Source of the DNA: a bacterium
Lineage (GTDB): Bacteria; Patescibacteriota; Minisyncoccia; 2-02-FULL-40-12; IGHO2-01-FULL-4-A
NCBI GenBank assembly: GCA_030698885.1
Contig: JAUYLN010000016.1
Location: 1 to 49,896 of the forward strand
Reading direction: 5' to 3'
Length of the DNA stretch: 49,896 nucleotides
Shown piece after piece: positions 7,357 to 15,070 of this stretch (position 1 is its first letter; every line of letters starts with the position of its first letter). A program made the position numbers and the translations under genes. The notes under the pieces are model-generated. The model was not told where the DNA came from, searched no databases, and saw only the letters and a list, made by a program, of their open reading frames with translations.

Positions 7357-8789
7357 CCTAATTTTTCTATTCCGCCCCGGATATGTTCCAGGGTTTTTTC
7401 TTTGCCGAGAATATTTGCAATATCAACCGGGTCAGGCGATGCCTTCATGCCCGATAGTGCCACTCGTAATGGCCAGTACACCAATCCTCTATCCTCTAAC
7501 TCTTTTCCGAGCACATCCAGTTCGGCACGTAATTTATCCTTGTCATCGGTTCCGATTTTTTCAATTATATCTCTAACCTTTGATAGTGAACCGGTAACCT
7601 CTTCATCGGTTCGCTCCTTCCATTTTAGCAACCCTTTTTCATATTCATTGGGTCCGTCCAGGAAAAACTCAAATTCTTTTATGTCGGATATTTTTTTTAT
7701 TCTCTCGCGTACCATATTAAGGAATGGCTTGCCCATGACTTCGGTCAGCTGATAGTTGTGATGGATGCCTGAAAGCAATGCCTTCTCCAGCTCGTCGTCG
7801 CTTAATCTTTTAATGTATTCGCCGTTTAGCCAATCAAGTTTTTTTATATCAAAAACAGCTCCGCCCTTGTGGACTTTTTCAAGGTCAAAAATCTCTATTA
7901 ATTCGTCTAAGCTTAATATCTGCCTGTCATCCGGAGGTGTAAATCCAAGCATGGCCATAAAATTAACCATGGATTGAGGCAAATATCCTAATTTTGAATA
8001 CTCTACTACTGCGGTTGCGCCATGACGTTTGGACATTTTAGATCTGTCCTGACCTAAAATAAGCGGAAGGTGTGCATATTGAGGCATGTCAAAACCGAGG
8101 GCCTCCTGAATAAGGATTTGTTTGGGCGTATTGGCGATGTGATCTTCTCCCCTTATGATGTGGGAGATATTGTTCTCATAATCATCCACCACCACGGCAA
8201 AATTATATAACGGGGTGCTTTCATCTTTTGCGATGCTTAAATCGCCAAGTAATTTTTCTTCAAATTCAATATCTCCTCTGATTATGTCCCTGAATTTTAT
8301 TTTTCTCTCTGAGTTTTCATCCACCTTTAACCTTATGATTCCTTTGGAGCCTGTCTCTTGCCTGCCTGCCGAAGCCTCGGCGTAGGCAGGTGATTTGTGA
8401 TTTTCACCTTTGTAACTACAAAGATGACGCGGTGGTTGCTTGCCGGCCATTTGTTCCTGCTGTTCATTGGCTAGTTCTTCTTTTGTGTGATAACACCAAA
8501 ACGCTTTGCCGTTATCCAAAAGTTGTTTTACATATTTGGTATATATCGGAAGCCGGTCACTTTGCTTATAAAATTCATCCCATTCAAGCCCGAGCCATTT
8601 CAGGCTATCCAAAATGTCATCCTCATAGTATTTTGTTGACCGCTCAAGGTCGGTATCCTCAATCCTTAAAATAAATTTGCCGTTATTGCGCTTGGCAAAA
8701 AGATAATTAAAAAGCGCGGTACGGGCGGTACCGATGTGCAGATATCCTGTTGGGGAGGGTGCTATGCGCACCCGGATTTGATTTGACAT
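7353..8789 (-). CDS. gltX: glutamyl-tRNA synthetase
   Basis: A class I tRNA synthetase of 478 residues that charges tRNA-Glu, and in genomes with GatCAB often also mischarges tRNA-Gln. The HIGH-type motif is HIGT at 18-21 and the KMSKS-type motif is KMSKR at 251-255. The C-terminal helical anticodon-binding region is present. Near residues 134-144 the protein carries PAYAEASAGRQ, encoded by a palindromic element (8360-8390) inserted in frame into a surface loop; the rest of the enzyme looks intact. An extended -10 (TGATAGAAT) at 8798-8806 predicts a 5' leader of only about 2 bases. Confidence 0.96.
   Translation of the reverse strand: MSNQIRVRIAPSPTGYLHIGTARTALFNYLFAKRNNGKFILRIEDTDLERSTKYYEDDILDSLKWLGLEWDEFYKQSDRLPIYTKYVKQLLDNGKAFWCYHTKEELANEQQEQMAGKQPPRHLCSYKGENHKSPAYAEASAGRQETGSKGIIRLKVDENSERKIKFRDIIRGDIEFEEKLLGDLSIAKDESTPLYNFAVVVDDYENNISHIIRGEDHIANTPKQILIQEALGFDMPQYAHLPLILGQDRSKMSKRHGATAVVEYSKLGYLPQSMVNFMAMLGFTPPDDRQILSLDELIEIFDLEKVHKGGAVFDIKKLDWLNGEYIKRLSDDELEKALLSGIHHNYQLTEVMGKPFLNMVRERIKKISDIKEFEFFLDGPNEYEKGLLKWKERTDEEVTGSLSKVRDIIEKIGTDDKDKLRAELDVLGKELEDRGLVYWPLRVALSGMKASPDPVDIANILGKEKTLEHIRGGIEKLG
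8360..8390. repeat. in-frame palindromic element inside gltX
   Basis: Imperfect palindrome of the GCCTGCC...GGCAGG type within the coding sequence. It adds about 11 residues without breaking the frame. Related palindromes lie at 9255-9277, 20358-20377, 41999-42018 and 48461-48480. Confidence 0.75.
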
Positions 8790-8797
8790 GTATATTT

Positions 8798-8806
8798 ATT
8801 CTATCA
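8798..8806 (-). promoter_or_regulatory. extended -10 promoter of gltX
   Basis: Minus strand TGATAGAAT. Seven bases downstream is about 2 bases before the start codon, so the mRNA would be nearly leaderless. No clear -35 box. Confidence 0.45.
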
Positions 8807-8901
8807 CATTTTTTATTGAAATACAGGTTTTTCTGCATAATTATTTAAAATAAGCAACATGTCCAGTTTTTGTTAAATTGTTAAGGTGTTAAATTGTTAA
8901 T

Positions 8902-10890
8902 ATGTATATTATTGACGTTATTCCCCTGGCCTTTGTTCCCAGGAATCAGTCACAAATTTTAAGTTACTTCAATAAAGAACCTCTGGAACGTGGGGCAGTA
9001 GTTGAGGTTGCTTTAGGCAGACAAAAAATAAAAGGTGTGGTTATCGGTTCAGATAATATAAAAAACCGGAAGCTGGATTTTAAAAAGAGTGTTGATTTTA
9101 GTTTAAAAAATATCAGCAAAGTAGTTAGCAAGGAGCCGATAGTTTCCGGCAGTCAGCTGGAAATAGCACGATGGATGTCAAATTATTATTACGCTCCGCT
9201 TGGTGTTTGCCTAAAAACGGTATTGCCTCCATTTTGGATGAAGAAAAAGTATCAAGCCTGCCTGTCCGGTAGGCAGGTATCAAGCCACCGCCAAGGGCGG
9301 GGCCCCGCTGAAAGCGGTGGTAGTAAGTATCAAGCGCTTAATACTAAATACTTAATACCTAATACTAAATTTTTAACAACAAAATTAAAACAACATGAAC
9401 TTGATTATAAAAATGATATTGACAAAACTCTTCAAGATAAAAAACAAGTCTTTCTTCTTGTTGCCGAAAATACTGCTGGAAATTATTTTCTGGAAGCATA
9501 CAAAAAATATAATCCTGTTTTTATATCCAGCGACTTATCTAATAAGGAGTATTATAAAATTTGGCAGGATGTTGACTCCGGCAATGCCAGGCTTATTATA
9601 GGAACAAGAATCGGGCTATTTTTACCGTTTAAAAATTTAGGATTAATTATCGTAGACGATGAATCAAACGAATTTTATAAATCAGATATGATGCCAAGAT
9701 ATAGCGGAGTTGAGCTCGCGGAGCTTGTAGCCGGTTTAAATGGGGTGGAAGTCATCAGAAGCGCGGTAGTGCCGAGGGTAGAGAGTCAAGTAGTAAGTAG
9801 TAAGTATCAAGTATTAAGCGGAAACAAAAACACGAAAATTATTGATATGGTACAGGAAATAAAGGCGGGGAATTTTTCGGTTTTCAGCCGGGAGCTTAAG
9901 GAAAGTATCTTTGAAAATATTGAGGATGGCAAAAATACAATTTTATATATTCCGCGCAGAGGGCTTGCTAATTTTATAATATGCGAGAAATGCGGATATA
10001 TTTTAAAATGTCCTAATTGCACAGCTTCTCTAGTCCCCCATGAGGCAAGTCAGAGTTTGTTCTGTCATCATTGCAATCATCAAGAGCCGAAGCCAAAACT
10101 ATGTTCAAACTGTGGGAGTTATAAATTAAAACTGTATGGTCTTGGCATAGAGAAAGCAGAGAAAGAGCTTAAAAAACTTTTTGAATACACCGGGATGAAG
10201 TTGCCGGAAGTATTTCATTTAGACAGTGACTCAACTAAAAATGATGATAAAGTAGAAAAAGAAGTTATTAATAAATTCATGACGTCTGGGGGCGGGATAT
10301 TGCTGGCTACCCAGATATTATTTAGCCATAAATATTACGTGCGAGTACCGTTGATAGGAATAATTAATGGTGATACATTGATAAATATTCCTGATTTTAA
10401 AGCCGAAGAGTCGCTTTTCAGGCAAATTTATACGCTTAAGAGCATGGCAGATGAGCTAATTGTTCAGACGCATAACCCTGAAGATGTTGCGATAAAATTA
10501 GCAAGCAAGGGAAGCTTGGAAGAATTTGCTACAGGAGAGCTTGAGAACCGAAAAGAGTTTGCCTATCCCCCGTTCGCGCAGTTCATTAAATTAACCTATC
10601 GCCACAAAAATCCAGTTAAGGCTCGGAACGAAGCAAAGATATTAGCAGAAAAGTTAAAGTACCGTGTACGAGTTACGAGTTACGAGTTACGAGCTACGGA
10701 TATTATTGGACCTACTCCGGCTTTTATTAGCAGAGAGAGGGGGATGTATGTGTGGAACATAATTTTAAAGACGCAAGACACAAGAAACAATAACCAAATA
10801 AATTCAGAGGAAATTAAAAAGCGTAACGAATTGTTACGCATGGTTCCGGCCGGGTGGCTTGTGGATGTGGAACCGGTAAAACTTATTTGA
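8902..10890 (+). CDS. priA: PriA-like primosomal protein lacking helicase ATPase motifs
   Basis: A 662-residue protein clearly related to PriA, the replication-restart initiator. The N-terminal DNA-binding region and the zinc-binding segment are kept: eight cysteines at 361, 364, 370, 373, 388, 391, 401 and 404. The segment GTRIGLFLPFKNLGLIIVD matches the region around the DEAH box, but the box itself reads DDES, no Walker A (GxxGSGKT) is present before KQVFLLVAENTAG, and the QVAGRAGR motif VI is replaced by QIYTLKSMAD. The protein therefore should not hydrolyse ATP. Actinobacterial PriA has a comparable loss. Three repeat elements are inserted in frame (9249-9372, 9785-9820, 10665-10699). 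The start is directly preceded by word repeats. Confidence 0.88.
   Translation: MYIIDVIPLAFVPRNQSQILSYFNKEPLERGAVVEVALGRQKIKGVVIGSDNIKNRKLDFKKSVDFSLKNISKVVSKEPIVSGSQLEIARWMSNYYYAPLGVCLKTVLPPFWMKKKYQACLSGRQVSSHRQGRGPAESGGSKYQALNTKYLIPNTKFLTTKLKQHELDYKNDIDKTLQDKKQVFLLVAENTAGNYFLEAYKKYNPVFISSDLSNKEYYKIWQDVDSGNARLIIGTRIGLFLPFKNLGLIIVDDESNEFYKSDMMPRYSGVELAELVAGLNGVEVIRSAVVPRVESQVVSSKYQVLSGNKNTKIIDMVQEIKAGNFSVFSRELKESIFENIEDGKNTILYIPRRGLANFIICEKCGYILKCPNCTASLVPHEASQSLFCHHCNHQEPKPKLCSNCGSYKLKLYGLGIEKAEKELKKLFEYTGMKLPEVFHLDSDSTKNDDKVEKEVINKFMTSGGGILLATQILFSHKYYVRVPLIGIINGDTLINIPDFKAEESLFRQIYTLKSMADELIVQTHNPEDVAIKLASKGSLEEFATGELENRKEFAYPPFAQFIKLTYRHKNPVKARNEAKILAEKLKYRVRVTSYELRATDIIGPTPAFISRERGMYVWNIILKTQDTRNNNQINSEEIKKRNELLRMVPAGWLVDVEPVKLI
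9249..9372. repeat. composite in-frame repeat insertion inside priA
   Basis: Three units in a row: a GCCTGCC/GGCAGG-type palindrome (about 9255-9277), a second GC-rich hairpin (CCACCGC...GCGGTGG, 9285-9320) and a run of AGTATTA/AATACTA words. Together they code about 41 residues (YQACLSGRQ..., NTKYLIPNTK) with no frame break, between the N-terminal domain and the helicase-like core. Confidence 0.75.
9785..9820. repeat. in-frame AGTAAGTA word repeat inside priA
   Basis: Reiterated AAGTAGTAAGTAT words encoding SSKYQVLS. Nearly the same string occurs inside fmt at 12640-12671. Confidence 0.7.
10665..10699. repeat. in-frame GAGTTAC word repeat inside priA
   Basis: ACGAGTT repeated four times with small changes, encoding TSYELRAT near the C-terminus. 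Confidence 0.7.
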
Positions 10891-10926
10891 TGTATCAGCA
10901 CGTTGCAATGGTAGCTATTAATAACT

Positions 10927-11073
10927 TTATTTGAATTTTTTTATAAGTAACCACAGGGTTTTTATTAAAAAACCGATTGCGAATAAAATTAATATCGTAT
11001 TTATTGCGTGGGCTATATTTGGGTTAGGCGGAGCATATCGATAAGCCGATAAAATAAAAAATACGTATATCAC
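10927..11073 (-). CDS. small membrane protein, 48 aa
   Basis: A GTG-initiated frame on the minus strand with GGAG six bases before the start. The product has a short hydrophobic N-terminus (MIYVFFIL), a Pro/Asn-rich turn (YAPPNPN) and one clear membrane helix (about residues 24-43), ending in KKFK. No family recognised. It fills the gap between priA and def in the opposite direction. Support is the ribosome binding site and the membrane-protein composition only. Confidence 0.45.
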   Translation of the reverse strand: MIYVFFILSAYRYAPPNPNIAHAINTILILFAIGFLIKTLWLLIKKFK

Positions 11074-11195
11074 AATTTACTCCAATACAAATTATAAAAT
11101 AACCAAATATATCCTGGCACTTCAATTGACTTTAGTCAACATTAAGATATAGAATATCTTCTATCTTGACCTTTAAAAATATGGGAAAGATAACA

Positions 11196-11642
11196 ATGAA
11201 TATTACAAAAGAACCAAATAAGATATTGCATAAAAAACTGGCCGAAATCAAAGAAATTACTCCTGAAATTACGGAGCTGATTTTGGATATGAAAAAAACC
11301 ATGGTTGAAGCTAAGGGTGTGGGATTAGCCGGTAATCAAGTCGGGAAAGATTTACAAATATTTGTGATTGATGAAAACCTAGCGAAAGAAAACGGCGTGC
11401 CGGATGTATATTTAAATCCCGAGATAACCGAATTATCAAAAGATTTGGCCGAAATGGAAGAAGGATGCTTGAGCATTCCGGATTTCTGGGTAAATATAAA
11501 ACGTTCTAAAAAAATAAAGATTAAATTTATGGATGAGAACGGTAAAAAACAGAAACTAAAAGCGCGAGGGTTTCTCGCGCGGGTGCTTCAGCATGAGTAT
11601 GATCATTTGCAGGGAATGCTTATTAAAAATCGCATTAAGTAG
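11196..11642 (+). CDS. def: peptide deformylase
   Basis: Removes the formyl group from the N-terminus of new proteins. All three family motifs are present: GVGLAGNQ (41-48; consensus GxGLAAxQ, so Gly-Asn replaces Ala-x), EGCLSIP with metal ligand C91, and HEYDH with H133, catalytic E134 and H137. Length (148 aa from this ATG) is normal or slightly short. An upstream in-frame ATG at 11181 is also possible. It pairs functionally with fmt 0.5 kb downstream, although two small convergent genes lie between them. Confidence 0.95.
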   Translation: MNITKEPNKILHKKLAEIKEITPEITELILDMKKTMVEAKGVGLAGNQVGKDLQIFVIDENLAKENGVPDVYLNPEITELSKDLAEMEEGCLSIPDFWVNIKRSKKIKIKFMDENGKKQKLKARGFLARVLQHEYDHLQGMLIKNRIK

Positions 11643-11681
11643 TGAGTGGTTTGTAGTGAGTAGAGAGCAAGAAAAGAAAAA

Positions 11682-11739
11682 GCGCCGTGTGCTTGTCCCG
11701 TATGACTGGGACGATGCTTTGCATCACGGCGCCTTATTT
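11682..11739. terminator. bidirectional terminator-like hairpin
   Basis: Outer stem GCGCCGTG / CACGGCGC (11682-11689 and 11725-11732) with an inner GTCCC / GGGAC stem. On the minus strand it is followed by TTTTTCTTTTC, on the plus strand by TTATTTT, so it can end both def and the two minus-strand small genes. Confidence 0.7.
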
Positions 11740-11742
11740 TAA

Positions 11743-11976
11743 TCACTGGGCGACTTCATTCAGGGCCCTATCAACGGCGGCGGTTCCGAAGGCCAGCGAG
11801 TAGCCATCTTTCATTAGTTCCTTGATGGCGTTGATGCGCTGGAAGTGTCGGTTTTCTTTCTTGTGGAGTTCAAGAGCAATCTTGGCCATCTCAAGATGCT
11901 TTTCGGTAATCTCCACGTCAGCCAGACTTATGGCACGCCTTATCCTGGCCACTTGCACGGGCACGTATGGTCTCAT
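11743..11976 (-). CDS. hypothetical helical protein, 77 aa
   Basis: No family recognised. The product is an all-helical small protein with many Arg, Lys, Glu and Ala residues (for example EITEKHLEMAKIALELHKK). It is the second gene of a two-gene unit with the basic 49-residue protein at 11987-12136, 10 bases apart, ending at a strong terminator. The pair is visibly richer in G and C than its neighbours, which hints at a different history or at selection on a highly expressed short unit. Confidence 0.65.
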   Translation of the reverse strand: MRPYVPVQVARIRRAISLADVEITEKHLEMAKIALELHKKENRHFQRINAIKELMKDGYSLAFGTAAVDRALNEVAQ

Positions 11977-11986
11977 AGGTTACTCT

Positions 11987-12136
11987 CTATTGAGCCCTCC
12001 GAAGTTTGGTGCGAATCGCGGCCTTCAGCTTAACCGAAGATTGTGCGGCGCCTCGAATACTCTTGGTGCCTCTCCTACGCTGGGATCTACTTCCCAGATC
12101 CTCGCGCATTTTCCGGCGTTCCTTTTTGGTGATCAT
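11987..12136 (-). CDS. small, very basic protein, 49 aa
   Basis: Begins with MITKKERRKMRED and is about 40 percent Lys and Arg with no aromatic residue, so it probably binds nucleic acid or the ribosome. A perfect GGAGG lies 6 bases before the ATG. No family is recognised with certainty; the composition recalls short ribosome-associated proteins. The start region overlaps the fmt promoter on the other strand. Confidence 0.65.
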   Translation of the reverse strand: MITKKERRKMREDLGSRSQRRRGTKSIRGAAQSSVKLKAAIRTKLRRAQ

Positions 12137-12164
12137 TGTAAACCTCCTTTTATAATGATATCAT
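12136..12164 (+). promoter_or_regulatory. promoter of fmt, leaderless geometry
   Basis: TTGTAA, 17 bases, TATCAT. Seven bases after the -10 box is exactly the A of the fmt start codon at 12171. Confidence 0.5.
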
Positions 12165-12170
12165 AATTAT

Positions 12171-13112
12171 ATGGAAAAGTCAAGTATAAAACTAATATTT
12201 TTTGGAACGCCTGATTTTGCTGTGTCTGCGCTGGAGGCGTTGATTAAAGATGGCTATAATATCATGGCCGTAATAACTGAACCGGACAAAGAAGTCGGCC
12301 GGAAAAAGATTCTAACCTCGTCGCCTGTAAAAATAGCTGCAGAGAACCGCGGCATTCCTGTTTTACAGCCGGTAAAACTTAAAAACAATGAAGAGTTTCT
12401 AAATACGCTTAATACTAAATACTTAATACATAATACTGACTGCGGGGTGGTCGCCGCTTACGGCAAAATAATACCACCTGAAATTTTAAATTTGCCCAAG
12501 CATGGCCTGCTCAATATCCACCCGTCTCTTTTGCCGAAATACCGCGGTCCATCCCCTATTCAAACGGCAATATTAAATGGCGATAAAGAAACGGGGGTGA
12601 CAATTATGAGGGTAGGGCCGGAGCTGGATAGCGGAGATATAGTAGTAAGTAGTAAGTATCAAGTATCAAGCGAAAAATATTCCCCAGAAATTCACAAAGA
12701 ACTGTTTAAAATGGGCGGAGAACTTTTGGCAAAAATTATCCCGGAATATATTGAAGGAAAATTGAAGCCTATACCGCAGGACCATACTGAAGCTACCTTT
12801 ACCAAAAAATTTAGTTTAGCTGATGGAGAAATAAAACCTGAAGATATAGCTGAGCAGGCATATAATAAAATCCGGGCATTGAACCCGGAACCGGGAACCT
12901 ATTGGGCTTTGCCGGATGGCAAAAAACTCAAAATTTTGGAAGTTTACCTAGCGGTTCAACCGCTAGGTAAAAAGGGGCTTGTGCTAAAAGAGAATAAGCC
13001 CATCTTAGCTTTGGCGGACGGATTTTTGGCATTAAAAGTAGTACAGCCGGAGGGCAAGAAACCAATGGCCGGTACTGACTTCGCAAACGGCCATAGTCAT
13101 CTATTTAAATAA
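12171..13112 (+). CDS. fmt: methionyl-tRNA formyltransferase
   Basis: Formylates initiator Met-tRNA. The N-terminal catalytic domain has FFGTPDFA, the NIHPSLLPKYRG active-site stretch and the ELDSGD motif; the C-terminal OB-like tRNA-binding domain follows. Length (313 aa) is normal. Two word-repeat segments sit in frame: NTKYLIHNT (12403-12436) and VVSSKYQVSS (12640-12671), the second almost identical in DNA to a segment of priA. The gene has a leaderless-type promoter and no Shine-Dalgarno sequence. Confidence 0.96.
   Translation: MEKSSIKLIFFGTPDFAVSALEALIKDGYNIMAVITEPDKEVGRKKILTSSPVKIAAENRGIPVLQPVKLKNNEEFLNTLNTKYLIHNTDCGVVAAYGKIIPPEILNLPKHGLLNIHPSLLPKYRGPSPIQTAILNGDKETGVTIMRVGPELDSGDIVVSSKYQVSSEKYSPEIHKELFKMGGELLAKIIPEYIEGKLKPIPQDHTEATFTKKFSLADGEIKPEDIAEQAYNKIRALNPEPGTYWALPDGKKLKILEVYLAVQPLGKKGLVLKENKPILALADGFLALKVVQPEGKKPMAGTDFANGHSHLFK
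12403..12436. repeat. in-frame AATACTTAATAC word repeat inside fmt
   Basis: Reiterated ATACTTA/AATACTA words encoding NTKYLIHNT, close to the priA copy at 9340-9372. Confidence 0.7.
12640..12671. repeat. in-frame AGTAAGTA word repeat inside fmt
   Basis: Reiterated AGTAGTAAGTATCAAG words encoding SSKYQVSS, shared with priA 9785-9820 and with the spacer at 26850-26880. Confidence 0.7.
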
Positions 13113-13337
13113 TTTACTGAAGATTTCTTCAATCTTCAGTTTTTTTGATATTTTAGGCCCTAAAATTTTCTCAACAATATGCCTTGATCTATCTTTGCCG
13201 AATATCCAGACAAGGCCAATGAGTATCAGCCACGCTCCCGGGGTAAATGGCGTGATGAGTGCGACAAAACCTATGATAATTAAAATTACGGCTAATGCGA
13301 AATTAAGGTCGTAGATTATTTTTTTATGCTCGGGCAT
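13101..13337 (-). CDS. small two-helix membrane protein, PGPGW-like
   Basis: A 78-residue protein with two hydrophobic helices (about 12-30 and 35-49) joined by the loop TPFTPGAW, followed by a basic amphipathic tail. The loop resembles the motif of the putative PGPGW membrane family, whose role is unknown. It converges with fmt and overlaps its end by 12 bases. Confidence 0.65.
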   Translation of the reverse strand: MPEHKKIIYDLNFALAVILIIIGFVALITPFTPGAWLILIGLVWIFGKDRSRHIVEKILGPKISKKLKIEEIFSKLFK

Positions 13338-13361
13338 AGGAGCGTAGGATTAGAACTCATG

Positions 13362-13390
13362 TTGAATAAGTAGTGATTTAATCATATAAT
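13362..13390 (+). promoter_or_regulatory. promoter of the ABC-3 transporter operon, near-leaderless
   Basis: TTGAAT, 17 bases, perfect TATAAT. Predicted start about 3 bases before the ATG at 13400. Confidence 0.55.
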
Positions 13391-13399
13391 AAAATCATC

Positions 13400-14122
13400 A
13401 TGGAAGGAAACAAAATATTAGAAGTAAGCGACTTGTCCGTGAGCTTTGACGGTTTAAATGTTTTAGAAAACCTTAATTTTAATGTGGAGAAAGGCAGTTC
13501 CCTCGCGGTAATCGGACCTAATGGCGCAGGTAAAAGCGTTTTATTCCGGGCATTGCTAGGCTTGATACCGTACAAAGGGACAATTGACTGGTCTCCCGGT
13601 ATAAAAATAAGTTATGTGCCTCAAAGGCTTGAGATAGAAAGGACTATGCCCCTGACGGTTTTAGAATTTCTAAAACTCAAAACTGAAAATTTTGAAGAGA
13701 TAAAAGAAGTTCTTGAGGTTGCCGGAATTAAAACCGGCCCCGACCATGAATATCATCTTGAGCAGCATGTTTTAAATAGAAAAATAGGCCTGGTATCCGG
13801 AGGAGAATTTCAAAGGATTCTAATTGCCTGGGCATTGATAGGGAGTCCTGATGTCTTGCTTTTTGACGAGCCTACTTCGGGCATTGATGTCGGCGGTGAG
13901 CAGACCATATATAATCTTCTTACAAAATTAAGGCAAGAAAAAGGCATGACCATAATTTTAGTTTCCCACGATTTAAACATAGTTTATAAATATGCCGGAA
14001 TGGTTTTATGCATAAATAAAGCTTCGGCCGTTTGTTTCGGCCATCCTGAAACCGTTCTTAAGCCCGAGGATCTTACGGCGCTTTACGGAGGCGAAGCGGA
14101 GTTTTATAAACATAACCACTAA
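13400..14122 (+). CDS. metal ABC transporter ATP-binding protein (ZnuC/MntA type)
   Basis: A complete 240-residue ABC ATPase: Walker A GPNGAGKS at 39-46, Q-loop near VPQRLE, signature VSGGE (consensus LSGGQ), Walker B LLFDEP and the switch histidine in LVSHD. Together with the ABC-3 permease 100 bases downstream it should form an importer for Zn2+ or Mn2+. No periplasmic binding protein gene is adjacent. The two genes are separated by a repeat element (14121-14222). Confidence 0.9.
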   Translation: MEGNKILEVSDLSVSFDGLNVLENLNFNVEKGSSLAVIGPNGAGKSVLFRALLGLIPYKGTIDWSPGIKISYVPQRLEIERTMPLTVLEFLKLKTENFEEIKEVLEVAGIKTGPDHEYHLEQHVLNRKIGLVSGGEFQRILIAWALIGSPDVLLFDEPTSGIDVGGEQTIYNLLTKLRQEKGMTIILVSHDLNIVYKYAGMVLCINKASAVCFGHPETVLKPEDLTALYGGEAEFYKHNH

Positions 14123-14185
14123 AATCATTTTAGCATTTTAACATTTAAGCATCTTAACATAATAAAACCCCGTAATTGGGGCCTC
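14121..14185 (+). repeat. 65-bp repeat, copy A of an inverted pair
   Basis: A 65-base unit containing CCCCGTAATTGGGG and words such as TTAACAT and TTTAAGCAT. It is 64/65 identical to the reverse complement of 15711-15775. The remaining spacer to 14222 consists of related words. Confidence 0.85.
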
Positions 14186-14222
14186 GTTAAATGCTCATAT
14201 GTTTTAATGTTTAAATGATTAT

Positions 14223-14981
14223 ATGGATTATTTGCAATTAATAGCTGCTATATTCGTAGGCGCTACGGCCGGTTATCTCGGCTCTTTTATGGTGCTCCGA
14301 AGAATGGCTTTGGTCGGCGATGCGCTTTCGCATGTGGCTTTGCCGGGAATTGCCCTGGCTCTAATGTTTAATTTCAGTCCCCCCATAGGGGCGTTTGCAG
14401 CGCTTTTTGGCGGAATAATTGTGGTATGGCTTCTTGAAAATAAAACTAAAATTGCAACTGAAGCTTTAATCGGGCTTATATTTACCGTGAGCTTATCAAT
14501 CGGACTTTTGATTACGCCCGATGAAGAACTTTTAGAAGCGCTGTTCGGGGATATTTCAACCATCAGTTTGTTTGAGGGCTTAGTGACTATTTTTCTTTCT
14601 ATTTTGGTTCTGCTTGTGATGAAAAAAATATCTAAAAGTTTTATGCTGTCAACTATCTCAAATGACCTTGCTAAGTCAGTAAAAATAAGGACATCGTTGG
14701 TTAATTTTGGATATTTAATGCTGGTAGCTGTTATAGTTGCCCTAGGCATAAAAACAGTCGGGACGTTACTTATGGGCGCTCTTGTCGTGATACCTGCCAT
14801 TGCTTCAAAAAACGTTTCAGGCGGGCTTTCTTCTTATGTTAAGGCATCTACCTTCTTCGGAGCTTTAAGTGGTGCCATAGGCGTTCTGTTAGCATTTAAA
14901 TATGGATTTGCCCCGGGTCCTATGGTAGTTCTTGCCAGCGCTGGGATATTTTTGATTACGTTGGTTTTTAAGAAAAATTAA
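14223..14981 (+). CDS. metal ABC transporter permease, ABC-3 family (ZnuB/MntB type)
   Basis: A 252-residue membrane protein with about 7-8 hydrophobic helices. The N-terminal pattern GSFMVLRRMALVGDALSHVALPG is typical of ABC-3 permeases that carry zinc or manganese. The partner ATPase precedes it. The distance is filled by an inverted-repeat element, which may decouple or tune the two genes. Confidence 0.92.
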   Translation: MDYLQLIAAIFVGATAGYLGSFMVLRRMALVGDALSHVALPGIALALMFNFSPPIGAFAALFGGIIVVWLLENKTKIATEALIGLIFTVSLSIGLLITPDEELLEALFGDISTISLFEGLVTIFLSILVLLVMKKISKSFMLSTISNDLAKSVKIRTSLVNFGYLMLVAVIVALGIKTVGTLLMGALVVIPAIASKNVSGGLSSYVKASTFFGALSGAIGVLLAFKYGFAPGPMVVLASAGIFLITLVFKKN

Positions 14982-15070
14982 CGCGCTTGGTAAGCGGTCT
15001 ACATCAAACAGGAATAACCCGCTGTGGTTGGTCTTTTATTTTTGTTGATTTATGCTACTATATCTAAACT

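Noticed and set aside
11822-12166. 114-codon plus-strand frame
   Set aside because: Antisense to two small genes supported by GGAGG and a terminator.
14982-15070. tRNA gene between the permease and efp
   Set aside because: No T-loop sequence or cloverleaf arms could be found; the region contains the efp -10 box instead.
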